64,000 bases of DNA from Campylobacterota bacterium. GTDB lineage: Bacteria > Campylobacterota > Campylobacteria > Campylobacterales > Nitratiruptoraceae. This document shows, piece after piece, positions 8,416-18,299 of this stretch. Positions within the stretch are counted from its first letter, which is position 1, and every line of letters begins with the position of its first letter. Made by a program: the position numbers and the translations under genes. Below the pieces are notes generated by a model, which was not told where the DNA came from, ran no database searches, and was given only the letters and a program-made list of their open reading frames with translations. The stretch lies in contig JAADDW010000015.1 in NCBI GenBank assembly GCA_013153715.1, forward strand, positions 62,001 through 126,000, given 5' to 3'.

Positions 8416-9830
8416 ATGGTTGAAGCGAAAATCTATTTCGGTTCCACTCCGGCGACCAAAGAGGAGGTTGTAGAGGTCCGAAGCCCCTTTGATGGGCGGG
8501 TTGTGAGTAGTTATCCCAAGTGTGACCCCTCCGACGGGGAGCGGGCCCTCCAGATTGCCCAGGAGGCCTTCCGCAGGCACCGCTTCTCCCCTCTCTCCCA
8601 GCGGATAGCGTGGCTCCGAGATGTGGCGGAGAGACTCAGGGAGCGGAAGGAGGAGTTTGCCCGAATGATCACAGATGAGGTGGGGAAACCCATTACCTTC
8701 AGCCGTATCGAAGTGGATCGGGCCATCGAGACCATAACCCTCTCCGCCGATTTTGCCCCCTCCCTGGTGGGGGAGACTATCAACACCGATGCCACTCCCA
8801 GCGGGAGGAGGACGGTCAGCTTCTACAAGAGGGTCCCCTTGGGGGTCGTTGTGGCCATCACCCCCTTCAATTTCCCCCTCAATCTCTCGGCCCATAAGTT
8901 GGCCCCAGCTCTGGTGGCGGGGAATAGTGTGGTCTATAAGCCGACTCCCGAGGCTCCAGCGACAGGGTATCTCCTGGCCCAGCTCTTCATTGAGAGTGAG
9001 TACGCCTTGGAGGATGCCCTGAGCCTTGTCTATGGAGATGCCGAAGTGGGTTCCGCCCTGGTCCAGAGTGAAATTCCGAGGAAGATCAGCTTCACGGGGA
9101 GCGTTCCTGTCGGAAAGATTATCTGTAGAAATGCGGGGATCAAGAAGGTGAGTCTCGAACTCGGAGGGAATGCGGCTACCTATCTGGATCGGAGCAGTGA
9201 TATAAGGGAGGCGGCTAGTCGGTGTGCCGTTGGAGCCTTTGTCAATAGTGGCCAGGTCTGTATCAGCCTCCAGAGGATCTATGTCCACAAGGATATATAT
9301 GAGGAGTTTGGAAGGGCCTTGGTGGAGGAGACCGAGAAGCTGAAGGTGGGAGACCCCTACGACCCCGAGACCTTCATGGGCCCCCTCATCAGCGAAGATG
9401 CGGCCCTCCGGGCCGAAAGGTGGGTGGAGAGTGCCGTCAAGGCGGGGGCCCGTCTCCTCCTGAAACCGAAGCGGGAGGGGCGCTACTTCTACCCAGCCAT
9501 TCTGGCAGATGTGACCGATGAGATGGAGATAGTCTGTGAGGAGGTCTTTGCCCCCATAGTGAGTCTGGTCAAGGTGGAGGGGTACGATGAGGCCATGGAA
9601 AAGATCAACAACTCTCCCTACGGCCTCCAGTTCTCCATCTTCACCAAAGATATAGAGCTGATCAAGAGGTTCATCGATGAGGCTGAGGCGGGGGGAGTGG
9701 TAGTCAATGATATTCCAACCCTCCGTTTCGATATTCAGCCTTACGGCGGGGTGAAGTACTCCGGGATAGGACGGGAAGGGCCGAAATTTGCCCTCCAGGA
9801 ATATACAGAGATCAAATCTGTGGTGATTGT

Positions 9831-9834
<4 letters not shown>
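8416..9834 (+). CDS. NAD(P)-dependent aldehyde dehydrogenase
   Basis: A full-length (472 residues) aldehyde dehydrogenase. The oxyanion Asn152 (ITPFNFP), general base Glu248 (SLELGGN) and catalytic Cys282 (NSGQVCIS) are all present, as is the EEVFAP motif near residue 376. The conserved features suit a non-phosphorylating enzyme of the succinate-semialdehyde or lactaldehyde dehydrogenase type; the substrate cannot be fixed from sequence. The stop codon overlaps the ATG of the next gene (ATGA at 9831), so it is translationally coupled to a diguanylate cyclase response regulator, an unusual partner. Confidence 0.92.
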
Positions 9835-11067
<1,233 letters not shown>

Positions 11068-11075
<8 letters not shown>

Positions 11076-11496
11076 GAAGAGAAGGGTTGCCGTCAGCGCC
11101 TGTCTCCTGGGGAGGAAGTGCCGTTACGACGGGGGAGATAGGCTGGATAGGGAGCTGGTCTCCCAGTTGGAAGGGTGTGAAGTGATCCCCTTCTGTCCCG
11201 AAGAGGCCATCTTGGGGGCTCCCCGGGAGACCATCGATTTAGTGGATGGGAGGGCTATTGGAAACAGGAGTGGGAGAGATTACAGCCGAGCCATTGAGGA
11301 GGAGGCCCACCGCTTCATTAGGGAGAACCCGGAGATCGATGAGATCTACCTCAAATCCAAATCCCCCAGCTGTGGCCTCGCTTCGGCCCGGCTCTACGAT
11401 GGGGATAAGAGGCTCTTATCCCAGGAGGGGACGGGGTTATTTGCAAAAGTTCTAAAAAAATGGTATAAAAGTGCAAAAATCGAGGAGAGGAGATGA
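11068..11496 (+). CDS. DUF523 family protein
   Basis: A 142-residue cysteine-containing protein of the DUF523 (YbbK-like) family. Family marks are VSACLLGRKCRYDGG at the N-terminus, VIPFCPEE near residue 50, and LKSKSPSCGL near residue 95. The conserved cysteines suggest a metal or persulfide role, but the function is not established. The TTG start at 11068 lies inside the 3' end of the cyclase gene (8-base overlap), and the stop overlaps the next start, so expression depends on coupling. Confidence 0.85.
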
Positions 11497-11975
11497 TAGA
11501 GATAGGTCGAGAGGCTCCCCCCTTCTGTCTCCCCAACCAGGATGGAGTCGAGATCTGTCTCCACGATTTGAGGGGAAAATGGGTGATCCTCTACTTCTAT
11601 CCCCGGGACAACACTCCCGGCTGTACCCGGGAGGCCCAGGAGTTCACCGAGAGGCTCCGGGATTTGGAAGAGCTGGGAGCCGTTGTAATCGGAGTGAGCC
11701 CCCAGGGGTGCGAGAGCCACAGGAGATTTGCGGAGCGCCACAATCTGGAGGTGATGCTCCTCTGTGACGAGGGGAGAGAGGTGATCAAGGAGTACGGAGC
11801 CTGGGGGAAGAAGAGGAGTTACGGCAAAGAGTATGAGGGGGTCCTTCGGAGTACGGTCCTCATCGATCCAGAGGGAAAGGTTCGGGAGGTCTGGAGAAAT
11901 GTCAGGGTCAAGGGCCATGTCGATCGGGTCTATGAGAAATTGAAAGAGAAGGTAAAGGAGGAGCGTGGAGTATAG
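11493..11975 (+). CDS. bcp: Thiol peroxidase, Bcp/PrxQ type
   Basis: A 160-residue peroxiredoxin that reduces peroxides through a cysteine thiol. The peroxidatic Cys is in NTPGCTREA near residue 44. The resolving Cys five residues later, found in E. coli Bcp, is absent. A Cys in SPQGCESHRRF near residue 74 could resolve instead, as in PrxQ enzymes with the resolving Cys on helix 3; that is inference. Two further cysteines lie near the N-terminus (PPFCLPN, VEICLHDL). The ATG is coupled to DUF523 by a 4-base overlap, preceded by GAGGAGA. Confidence 0.93.
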   Translation: MIEIGREAPPFCLPNQDGVEICLHDLRGKWVILYFYPRDNTPGCTREAQEFTERLRDLEELGAVVIGVSPQGCESHRRFAERHNLEVMLLCDEGREVIKEYGAWGKKRSYGKEYEGVLRSTVLIDPEGKVREVWRNVRVKGHVDRVYEKLKEKVKEERGV

Positions 11976-13230
11976 AAGCTATAATCTGAAGAGTTTTGTC
12001 AAACATCCCCTTGTGGCGGACCATCTCTCCGCCCAGGAGATCGAAGAGATACGGGTAGTCGCCCAGGTTTTCCCCTTCAAGGTCAACAACTATGTGATTG
12101 AGGAGCTCATCGATTGGGAAAATTACAGGAACGATCCCATCTTCAGGCTCACATTTCCCCATAGGGAGATGTTGTCTGAAGAGGATTTCCAGCGGGTCCA
12201 GAGGGCCCTTAACGATCCTGAAGAGCTTAAAAGGGTGGTGGAGGAGATCCGTCTCAAACTGAACCCCCATCCGGCCGGACAGCTCCAGAACATTCCGGAG
12301 ATCAATGGGGAGCGGCTGGAGGGGAGCCAACACAAGTATCGGGAGACCATTCTCTTCTTCCCGAAGCAGGGACAGACCTGTCACGCCTACTGTACCTTCT
12401 GCTTCAGGTGGCCCCAATTTGTCGGTATGGAGGAGCTCAAATTCGCCTCAAAGGAGGTTCAGCTCCTCATCGACTATGTGAAGGCCCATCCGGAGATTAC
12501 CGATCTCCTCTTCACAGGGGGGGATCCCCTCATTATGAGTACCCGTCTCCTGAGGGCCTATATCGAACCTCTCCTGGATGCCGCTATCCCCCATCTCAAA
12601 AATATCCGTATCGGAACTAAAACCCTCGGTTTCTGGCCCTACCGCTTCCTCACCGATCGGGATGCCGACGATCTCCTCCAGCTCTTCAGGGAGATTCGGG
12701 AAGCGGGATACCATCTGGCCTTCATGGCCCACTTCAACCACTACAGGGAGCTCCGGACGGAGGCTGTCAGAGAGGCTGTCAAACGGATCAGGGAGACCGG
12801 AGCCATCATTAGAACCCAATCCCCAGTCCTCCACCATATCAACGATGATCCCGACATCTGGGCCACAATGTGGCGGGAGCAGGTGGCCCTCGATATGATC
12901 CCCTACTATATGTTTCTGGCTCGGGATACAGGGGCCCAGCACTATTTCGGAGTTCCGTTGGCCCGGGCTTGGGAGATCTACAGGGGGGCCATCAGCCAGG
13001 TGAGCGGCCTGGCCCGAACGGCTCGGGGGCCTAGTATGAGTGCGACGCCCGGGAAGGTCGCCATCGTCGGAGTCAGCGAGATTGGAGGGGAGAAGGTTTT
13101 CGTCCTCAACATGCTCCAGGCCAAGAGGCCAGAGCTGGTGGACCGCCCCTTCTTTGCCAAGTATGATCCGGAGGCTCTCTGGCTCGACGATCTCCAGCCC
13201 GCCTTCAGTGACAAGTTTATTTTTGAGTAA
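11965..13230 (+). CDS. KamA-family radical SAM protein (lysine 2,3-aminomutase-like)
   Basis: A 421-residue radical SAM protein with Cys139, Cys143 and Cys146 (CHAYCTFC), followed by FRWPQF, and the family motif LLFTGGDPLIM. The C-terminal ATPGKVAIVG may correspond to the PLP-lysine region of aminomutases. It could isomerise lysine, glutamate or another amino acid to the beta form, which some bacteria use for osmoprotection; the substrate is not resolved by sequence. The GTG start at 11965 overlaps the bcp stop by 11 bases. It is the last gene of the operon and is followed by the rpsB promoter. Confidence 0.85.
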   Translation: MEYRSYNLKSFVKHPLVADHLSAQEIEEIRVVAQVFPFKVNNYVIEELIDWENYRNDPIFRLTFPHREMLSEEDFQRVQRALNDPEELKRVVEEIRLKLNPHPAGQLQNIPEINGERLEGSQHKYRETILFFPKQGQTCHAYCTFCFRWPQFVGMEELKFASKEVQLLIDYVKAHPEITDLLFTGGDPLIMSTRLLRAYIEPLLDAAIPHLKNIRIGTKTLGFWPYRFLTDRDADDLLQLFREIREAGYHLAFMAHFNHYRELRTEAVREAVKRIRETGAIIRTQSPVLHHINDDPDIWATMWREQVALDMIPYYMFLARDTGAQHYFGVPLARAWEIYRGAISQVSGLARTARGPSMSATPGKVAIVGVSEIGGEKVFVLNMLQAKRPELVDRPFFAKYDPEALWLDDLQPAFSDKFIFE

Positions 13231-13242
13231 ACCATATTGTGG

Positions 13243-13248
13243 TATAAT
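13243..13248 (+). promoter_or_regulatory. -10 box of the rpsB-tsf operon
   Basis: TATAAT in the context TTGTGGTATAATCC, 97 bases upstream of the rpsB start. Transcription from here would produce a leader of about 90 bases that contains the three-way junction at 13268-13313. Confidence 0.7.
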
Positions 13249-13267
13249 CCTTCGCCTAAAAAACCCA

Positions 13268-13313
13268 TGCGCTAATCCTTGAAGGGTTGCGGGTTCTCCC
13301 GTTAATGAGCGCA
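13268..13313 (+). promoter_or_regulatory. Three-way-junction RNA leader of rpsB
   Basis: The closing stem TGCGCT (13268-13273) pairs perfectly with AGCGCA (13308-13313). Inside it are two hairpins: AATCCT-tga-AGGGTT (13274-13288) and GCGGG-ttct-CCCGT (13289-13302). It ends 31 bases before the rpsB ATG. S2 represses its own operon through an rpsB leader structure in gammaproteobacteria, so an autoregulatory S2-binding site is the natural reading here; that function is inference. Confidence 0.6.
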
Positions 13314-13344
13314 GAGGCCAAACCTTAACTATCAAGGAGACCAG

Positions 13345-14205
13345 ATGGTAACGATGAAAGACCTGCTCGAATGCGGGGTCCACTTTGGACACCAGACGAG
13401 GCGGTGGAATCCGAAGATGAAGCCCTTTATCTTCGGAGTGCGGAAGAATATCCACATTATCGACCTCCAGAAGACTCTCCGCTACTTCAGATATACCTAC
13501 AATGTGGTGAGAGATGCGGCCAAGGAGGGAAAGACCATTCTCTTCGTCGGAACGAAGAAGCAGGCGAAGAACGCCATTGAGGAGCATGCCAAGAGGTGCG
13601 GTATGCCCTATGTCAACTCCCGATGGCTCGGAGGGACTCTGACCAACTTCAACACGATCAGAAAATCTATCAGGAAGCTTGAGGTGATTGAGGAGATGGA
13701 GGAGAGCGGCCAGATGGAGCTCCTCACCAAGAAAGAGGCCCTCATGCTCAAGCGGAAGAAGGAGAAGCTGGAGAACTATCTCGGCGGAATTCGGGATATG
13801 AAACAGCGGCCCGATATGCTCTTCGTCATCGATGCTGTCCGGGAACATATTGCCGTCAAGGAGGGGAACAAGCTGGGGATACCTATCATCGCCCCCCTCG
13901 ATACCAACTGTGATCCCGACCTCATCGACTACCCCATTCCCGGCAACGACGATGCCATCAGGAGTATCCAGCTCTTCTGTCGGGAGATCGCCGATGCCAT
14001 CATCGAAGGGAAAGAGTTGAGAGCCCAGGAGATGGAAGAGGGTGAAGAGGAGGATATGATCGCTCCTATCACCGAAGAGGAGAGAAGGGAACTCATTGAA
14101 GAGGCTGTCTCCGAAGAGGAGGAAGTGGTTGAAGAGGAGGTCGTCCAAGAGAATCTCCAGGAGCAGGTGAAAGAACCAGTAAAAGTGAAAGAGGAGGAGC
14201 GATAA
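13345..14205 (+). CDS. rpsB: 30S ribosomal protein S2
   Basis: Small-subunit protein S2: [25 protein letters not shown] at the N-terminus, [26 protein letters not shown] and [17 protein letters not shown] are the standard signatures. At 286 residues it is about 20 longer than in Helicobacter or Campylobacter, because of an acidic tail after residue 228 (runs such as EEGEEEDM and [12 protein letters not shown]). The ATG is preceded by AAGGAGACC. The stop overlaps the tsf start by one base (TAATG). Confidence 0.98.
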   Translation: MVTMKDLLECGVHFGHQTRRWNPKMKPFIFGVRKNIHIIDLQKTLRYFRYTYNVVRDAAKEGKTILFVGTKKQAKNAIEEHAKRCGMPYVNSRWLGGTLTNFNTIRKSIRKLEVIEEMEESGQMELLTKKEALMLKRKKEKLENYLGGIRDMKQRPDMLFVIDAVREHIAVKEGNKLGIPIIAPLDTNCDPDLIDYPIPGNDDAIRSIQLFCREIADAIIEGKELRAQEMEEGEEEDMIAPITEEERRELIEEAVSEEEEVVEEEVVQENLQEQVKEPVKVKEEER

Positions 14206-15122
14206 TGGCAGTTACAGCGGCCCAGGTAAAGGAGCTCCGAGAGAGGACCGGTGCGGGTATGATGGATTGTAAGAAGGCCCTCCAGGAGGCTAACGGCGAT
14301 ATGGAGAAGGCCATCGAGATCCTCAGGAAGAAGGGGATCGCCAAGGCGGCTAAGAAGGCCGACAGAGTGGCTAGTGAGGGGACGATCGCCGTAGAGATCG
14401 ACGCCGACGGCAAGTGTGCCTCCATTGTGGAGGTCAACTCTGAAACAGATTTCGTCGCCAAGAATGAGAATTTCCAAGGGTTGGTAGAGAGGATCAAGGG
14501 ACAGATCGCCGCCAAGCAGGTGGAGAGCGTTGAGGAGCTCTACAGGAGCGAGATAGATGGGGTCCTCTTCGAGGAGTATATGAAGGCCCAGATCGCCAAG
14601 ATCGGAGAGAATATTGTGGTCCGCCGCCTCGATCGGATCTGTGTCGATGGGCCCGGAATTGTGAGTGGCTACCTCCACATGGGCGGAAAGATCGGGGTCA
14701 TCGTAGCCGCGGCCTGTGATCGGGAGGAGACCTGCGACTCCATCAAGGATCTCCTCAAGGATATAGCGATGCATATTGCCGCCATGAACCCCCGTTACCT
14801 TGATGAGTCCTCCATTCCCCAGGAGGTGATAGAGAAGGAGAAGGAGATTGCCCGGGCCCAGTTGGAGAAGGAGGGGAAACCGGCCAACATCATTGAGAAG
14901 ATCATTCCGGGTAAGATCAAGAAATTTGTGGAGGAGAATACCCTTCTCGGTCAAAAGTTTGTGAAGGATGATAAGAAGAGTGTCCAGCAGGTCCTCCAAG
15001 AGGCCGCCAAGGCGGCAGGGGGTGAGGTCAAGATCATCGGCTTTGTCCGATATGAGTTGGGCGAGGGAATTGAGAAGAAACAGGAGGATTTTGCCGCCGA
15101 AGTTGCCGCTCAGATGAAGTAG
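14205..15122 (+). CDS. tsf: Translation elongation factor Ts
   Basis: EF-Ts, the guanine nucleotide exchange factor for EF-Tu, 305 residues. The N-terminal UBA-like domain (VKELRERTGAGMMDCKKALQEANGD) and core motif VEVNSETDFVAKN are unmistakable. The C-terminal part (IEKIIPGKIKKFVEENTLLGQKFVKDD) is conserved. It is coupled to rpsB by a one-base overlap, as expected for this two-gene operon, and the ABC ATPase gene follows 17 bases downstream, the same order as Cj1182c-Cj1181c-Cj1180c in Campylobacter jejuni. Confidence 0.98.
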   Translation: MAVTAAQVKELRERTGAGMMDCKKALQEANGDMEKAIEILRKKGIAKAAKKADRVASEGTIAVEIDADGKCASIVEVNSETDFVAKNENFQGLVERIKGQIAAKQVESVEELYRSEIDGVLFEEYMKAQIAKIGENIVVRRLDRICVDGPGIVSGYLHMGGKIGVIVAAACDREETCDSIKDLLKDIAMHIAAMNPRYLDESSIPQEVIEKEKEIARAQLEKEGKPANIIEKIIPGKIKKFVEENTLLGQKFVKDDKKSVQQVLQEAAKAAGGEVKIIGFVRYELGEGIEKKQEDFAAEVAAQMK

Positions 15123-15139
15123 GGCTGGGGGAGAGGGAT

Positions 15140-15802
15140 ATGGAGCGGCAGGGAACCTCTCCCCTCCTCTCTGTGAGAGCCCTCTCCCACCGGTTCGACT
15201 ACCAGCTCTTCGAGGACCTCTCCTTCTCCCTAGGCAAGGGGGAGAGCATGGCGGTCATCGGGAAGAGCGGGAGCGGCAAATCGACGCTCCTCCATATCTG
15301 CTCCACCCTCCTTCCGCCCCGAAAGGGAGAGGTGGAACTCTTCGGAAGGAAAGTTTACAGCCTCCCCCAGAGGGAGCTCCTTCTCATTCGGCGTTTCCAT
15401 GTCGGTATCGTCTTCCAGTCCCACTACCTCTTCAAAGGTTTCACAGCCATGGAGAATATCGAAGTAGCGGCCATTATGGCGGAGAGAGAGATAGATAGGA
15501 GGCTCCTAGAGCGCTTCGGTATTCTCCATGTTCTGGATAAAAAGGTGTCGGAACTGAGTGGGGGGGAACAGCAGAGGGTCAGCATAGCTCGGGTCTTGAG
15601 CAAGAGGCCGAAGATTATCTTTGCCGACGAGCCTACGGGAAATTTGGACGGCCAGACGGCCCAGGAGGTTATGGAGGTGATCTTCGACTATGTGAGGAGG
15701 GAGGCGGCGGCCCTCTTCCTCGTCACCCATGATGAGGAGTTGGCGAGGAGTTGCAAGAGACTCTATCGGCTGGAGGAGAGGAGATTGATCCCCCTTCAGT
15801 AG
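15140..15802 (+). CDS. ABC transporter ATP-binding protein, LolD/MacB type
   Basis: A 220-residue ATPase with Walker A GKSGSGKST, Q-loop VFQSHYLF, signature LSGGEQQR, Walker B KIIFADEPTGNLDG and switch His in LVTHD. The sequence resembles the LolD/MacB group, which drives lipoprotein release or mechanotransmission with an integral-membrane partner. That partner is not adjacent. The position after tsf is conserved in Campylobacter (Cj1180c). The last 7 bases overlap the convergent phospholipase D gene. Confidence 0.9.
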   Translation: MERQGTSPLLSVRALSHRFDYQLFEDLSFSLGKGESMAVIGKSGSGKSTLLHICSTLLPPRKGEVELFGRKVYSLPQRELLLIRRFHVGIVFQSHYLFKGFTAMENIEVAAIMAEREIDRRLLERFGILHVLDKKVSELSGGEQQRVSIARVLSKRPKIIFADEPTGNLDGQTAQEVMEVIFDYVRREAAALFLVTHDEELARSCKRLYRLEERRLIPLQ

Positions 15803-16317
15803 GGGGTGGCTTCCCGAACCATTCGGTTAAATGCCGAGAGGGCCTTCTTGGCCAATCTGTAGTCTTCGACGAAGTAGATGAGCTCATAATTCCTCTTGAA
15901 GGCCGAGTAACTCCAGTTGGCGGAGCCGAAGACCAGCCGTTTTCCATCGATGATGGCCAGTTTCATATGCATCTTTCCCATGAAGTCCCGGGTCCTCAAT
16001 TTCTTCCCCTCCAGTGTGAAAACCTCAATCCTCCTATATTTGGCGAGGTAGCCGATCTGGGAGTATCGGCTCTTGAGGGCCTGATCCCTATCGAAGATCA
16101 CCCGAACATGGACCCCCCGCTTGGCGGCACCCTTCAATCTCTTGGCTATGGTATGGTTGGTGAAGCTGTAGATGGCTACATCGATTGTACTGTGGGCCTG
16201 GTCGATCCAGCGGAGTAACTGTTTGAGTGCCTGCTGGGATTCGTAGGGCATGAAGAGGAGATCGCCGCTAAACAATTGGAGGACGAGAATCGATAATAGG
16301 AGGAGTCTTTTCACCAC
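15796..16317 (-). CDS. Phospholipase D-like nuclease, exported
   Basis: A 173-residue single-domain PLD protein, the size of Nuc-type endonucleases. One HKD motif is visible, HMKLAIIDGKRLVFGSANWS near residues 125-144; such proteins dimerise to build one active site. An N-terminal hydrophobic segment (LLLLSILVLQLFS) predicts export to the periplasm. The region STIDVAIYSFTN is family typical. It probably cleaves nucleic acid or phosphodiesters outside the cytoplasm. It stands where fliR lies in the Campylobacter version of this block, on the opposite strand to its neighbours. Confidence 0.88.
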   Translation of the reverse strand: MVKRLLLLSILVLQLFSGDLLFMPYESQQALKQLLRWIDQAHSTIDVAIYSFTNHTIAKRLKGAAKRGVHVRVIFDRDQALKSRYSQIGYLAKYRRIEVFTLEGKKLRTRDFMGKMHMKLAIIDGKRLVFGSANWSYSAFKRNYELIYFVEDYRLAKKALSAFNRMVREATPY

Positions 16318-16374
16318 CTGTCCTTTCCCGAATAGTGAGGATATTAAAGCGAAAAAAGATGAATGGGAGCGACC

Positions 16375-17475
16375 ATGAGACTGCTGTTGATCAATAAGAA
16401 TCCCGTTGTTTCCCGTATGATGCAGATGAGCGTCCCGAAGGCGGGCTTCGATATTGAGGAGTGTGAGAGCGTCTATGATCTGCCAACGGGGGAGTATGAG
16501 GTCGTTGTCATCGACGATGAGATGTACGACCAGAACTTCCTCCAGGACATCAAGCAGAATATCAAATATTACCAGCTGGGGATCATCACCTCGGCCAAGA
16601 GTGGCAACCTCCAGGATTTCGATTTTGTCCTGACCAAGCCATTTCTCCCTACCGATCTCATAGAGATTTTGAGGCGGGTCAAGGGGGAGATAGAGAATCA
16701 GAAGCAGAAGCTCCCTCCTCCTGTAGAGCCCCAGCAGAAAGATCAGGAGGAGTTTGGGAACTTTCTGAAGAGTGAGGAGAGTTTCTTAGGGACAGAGGAG
16801 CGGATTGTGGAGATAGAGGAGCCCCAGGAGGAGTCGCCCTTTGTCGTCCCCTCCCAGGATCGGGGGGGACTCTTTAAGGAGGAGGAGGTCCAGGAGGTGG
16901 CCCAGCTCTTGAAGGAGCCCTCCCCAGAGCCGACAATCTCCCTCAAGGAGGACTCCCCCTTTGGAAGGGAGGAGAGCTCCCCCTTCCCAGAGCCTGAAAT
17001 TACCCTGAAGAGTGAGGATCTCTTCGGTAAGGAGGAGAAGGTAGAGAGTGTGGAGGAGTTGGGAAAGGTGGAAAAGGAGGAGAAGGAGGATCCCTTTGCC
17101 TCCCTTGGTGCCCCCTTTGAGACCAAGGAGGAGGAGCTCTTCAAGAGCCCCTCTCCCCAACCCACCCCCCAGCCAGCTCCCGAACCTATAACCCGTCTCC
17201 AAGAGCCCCCTTCTATCGATGAGAGCCCTACCAACACCCCCATAGCCTCCTCTCCCCTCTCTACGACGGAACCCCCCATCTCGGCTGAGGCCCTCTTGGG
17301 AGAGGTTGAGGAGAAAGAGGTCGATGAGAGGGGTAAGGAGCAGAAGAAGCCGACCCTTGAGGATCTGAAGCGGGAGCTGGGCCGTCTCGATGTCCAGGGG
17401 CTCCGGGAGATTCTGGACGGCATGCAGTTGGAGATCACCATCAAGATCAGCTATCCGGACAAGAAAGATGTTTAA
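16375..17475 (+). CDS. Acidic protein with degenerate receiver domain, Cj1178c-like by position
   Basis: A 366-residue protein with three parts. Residues 1-105 resemble a receiver domain (LLLINKNPVVSRMMQ, VVVIDDEM, ITSAKSG, VLTKPF); the Asp and Lys positions are recognisable but the active site is atypical. Residues 110-320 are acidic, Pro/Ser/Glu-rich and probably disordered, with a recurring motif like LFGKEE, PFGREE and LFKEEE. The last 45 residues (PTLEDLKRELGRLDVQGLREIL...) form a helical tail. The gene directly upstream of gmk in C. jejuni (Cj1178c) also encodes a highly acidic protein. I chose the ATG at 16375 because GGGAGCG precedes it; ATG 16363 lacks a ribosome site. The stop overlaps gmk by 8 bases. 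Confidence 0.7.
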   Translation: MRLLLINKNPVVSRMMQMSVPKAGFDIEECESVYDLPTGEYEVVVIDDEMYDQNFLQDIKQNIKYYQLGIITSAKSGNLQDFDFVLTKPFLPTDLIEILRRVKGEIENQKQKLPPPVEPQQKDQEEFGNFLKSEESFLGTEERIVEIEEPQEESPFVVPSQDRGGLFKEEEVQEVAQLLKEPSPEPTISLKEDSPFGREESSPFPEPEITLKSEDLFGKEEKVESVEELGKVEKEEKEDPFASLGAPFETKEEELFKSPSPQPTPQPAPEPITRLQEPPSIDESPTNTPIASSPLSTTEPPISAEALLGEVEEKEVDERGKEQKKPTLEDLKRELGRLDVQGLREILDGMQLEITIKISYPDKKDV

Positions 17476-18091
17476 ACGGGGTGCCTGTCTCCTCCTCTCC
17501 GGCCCCAGCGGAGCGGGAAAGAGTACCCTCATCGGGGAGCTCCTCAGAGAGTTTGATGATATTTACTTCAGTATCTCCACCACAACCCGAAAGAGACGGG
17601 AGGGGGAGGTTGAGGGGAGGGATTACTATTTTGTCTCTCCCCAGGAGTTTCGGGAGGGGATTGAGAAGGGGCTCTTCCTCGAATGGGCAGAGGTCCACGG
17701 GAACTACTACGGAACCTCCCTCCAGCCCGTTCTCCAAGCCCTGGAGGAGGGGAAGTTGGTCCTCTTCGATATAGATGTCCAAGGCTTCCTCTCGGTCAAA
17801 AAGAGCCCCATCGCCTCTGTCACCACCTCTGTCTTCATCACTCCCCCTTCCCTGGAGGAGTTGAAGAGGCGGCTGGAGGAGAGGGGGAGTGACGATCCCG
17901 CCACAATAGAGAGGAGGTTGGAGAATGCCAGAAGGGAGATCGAGTATATGGGGGAGTATGACTACATTCTGGTCAATGATGACCTGGAGAGGAGCCGGAG
18001 GGAGATAGTGGCCTTCGGAACCGTCGCCCGCCTCAAACGGGATAGGGAGGAGGTGGAGGCCTTCATAGAGAGGTGGATCCATACCCATTAG
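17468..18091 (+). CDS. gmk: Guanylate kinase
   Basis: Phosphorylates GMP to GDP. The P-loop LLSGPSGAGKST is at about residues 9-20; STTTRKRREGEVEGRDYYFVS binds GMP and the LID region follows (RRLENARREIEYMGEYDYILVNDDLE). The length of 207 residues is normal. The start is MFKRGACLLL at 17468, overlapping the previous stop by 8 bases. The gene is normally followed at once by tatA and argS in Campylobacter; here nearly 400 bases of repeat-like DNA separate it from tatA. Confidence 0.97.
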   Translation: MFKRGACLLLSGPSGAGKSTLIGELLREFDDIYFSISTTTRKRREGEVEGRDYYFVSPQEFREGIEKGLFLEWAEVHGNYYGTSLQPVLQALEEGKLVLFDIDVQGFLSVKKSPIASVTTSVFITPPSLEELKRRLEERGSDDPATIERRLENARREIEYMGEYDYILVNDDLERSRREIVAFGTVARLKRDREEVEAFIERWIHTH

Positions 18092-18114
18092 TCGACTCCC
18101 GCCGAAAATTGTCT

Positions 18115-18200
18115 CTAAATTCCCCTGACTCAATCAATAGTCAGGGCTTCCCGCTTCAACGGTTGCCTCACGGCAACCTCCCCAGACTCTCCGAGTCGTT
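18115..18200 (-). repeat. Transposon-end relic, IS200/IS605 right-end/omega-RNA-like, minus orientation
   Basis: Read on the minus strand this contains three perfect hairpins in a row: GACTC-gga-GAGTC (18085-18097 range end at 18185-18197), GGTTGCC-gtga-GGCAACC (18161-18178) and, last, CCCTGACT-ctattgat-AGTCAGGG (18123-18146). The linker between the last two reads GTTGAAGCGGGAAG. This GAAGCGGGAAGC-plus-terminal-hairpin arrangement is what I know from right ends of IS200/IS605-type elements, which overlap the 3' end of tnpB and its omega RNA. No tnpB coding sequence remains. The 5' limit is not clear. Confidence 0.55.
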
Positions 18201-18211
18201 AGTCCCCTATG

Positions 18212-18235
18212 ACAGCTTGGCTATCGCTGTTTTTT
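18212..18235 (+). terminator. Possible intrinsic terminator downstream of gmk
   Basis: ACAGC-ttggctatc-GCTGT followed directly by a run of T. The stem is only 5 bp, so it is weak, but the U-tract is the only good one in this gap and it would end transcripts leaving gmk. Confidence 0.4.
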
Positions 18236-18299
18236 GTGCTATTGTATGTTTATGCAATGGGGAAATTCATCTCCCTCCGATCTTGTTTGAATTTCGTTT

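Noticed and set aside
12448-14148. A 566-codon open frame antisense to kamA and rpsB
   Set aside because: It runs across two unrelated real genes and the rpsB promoter, and its sequence is a complement artefact.
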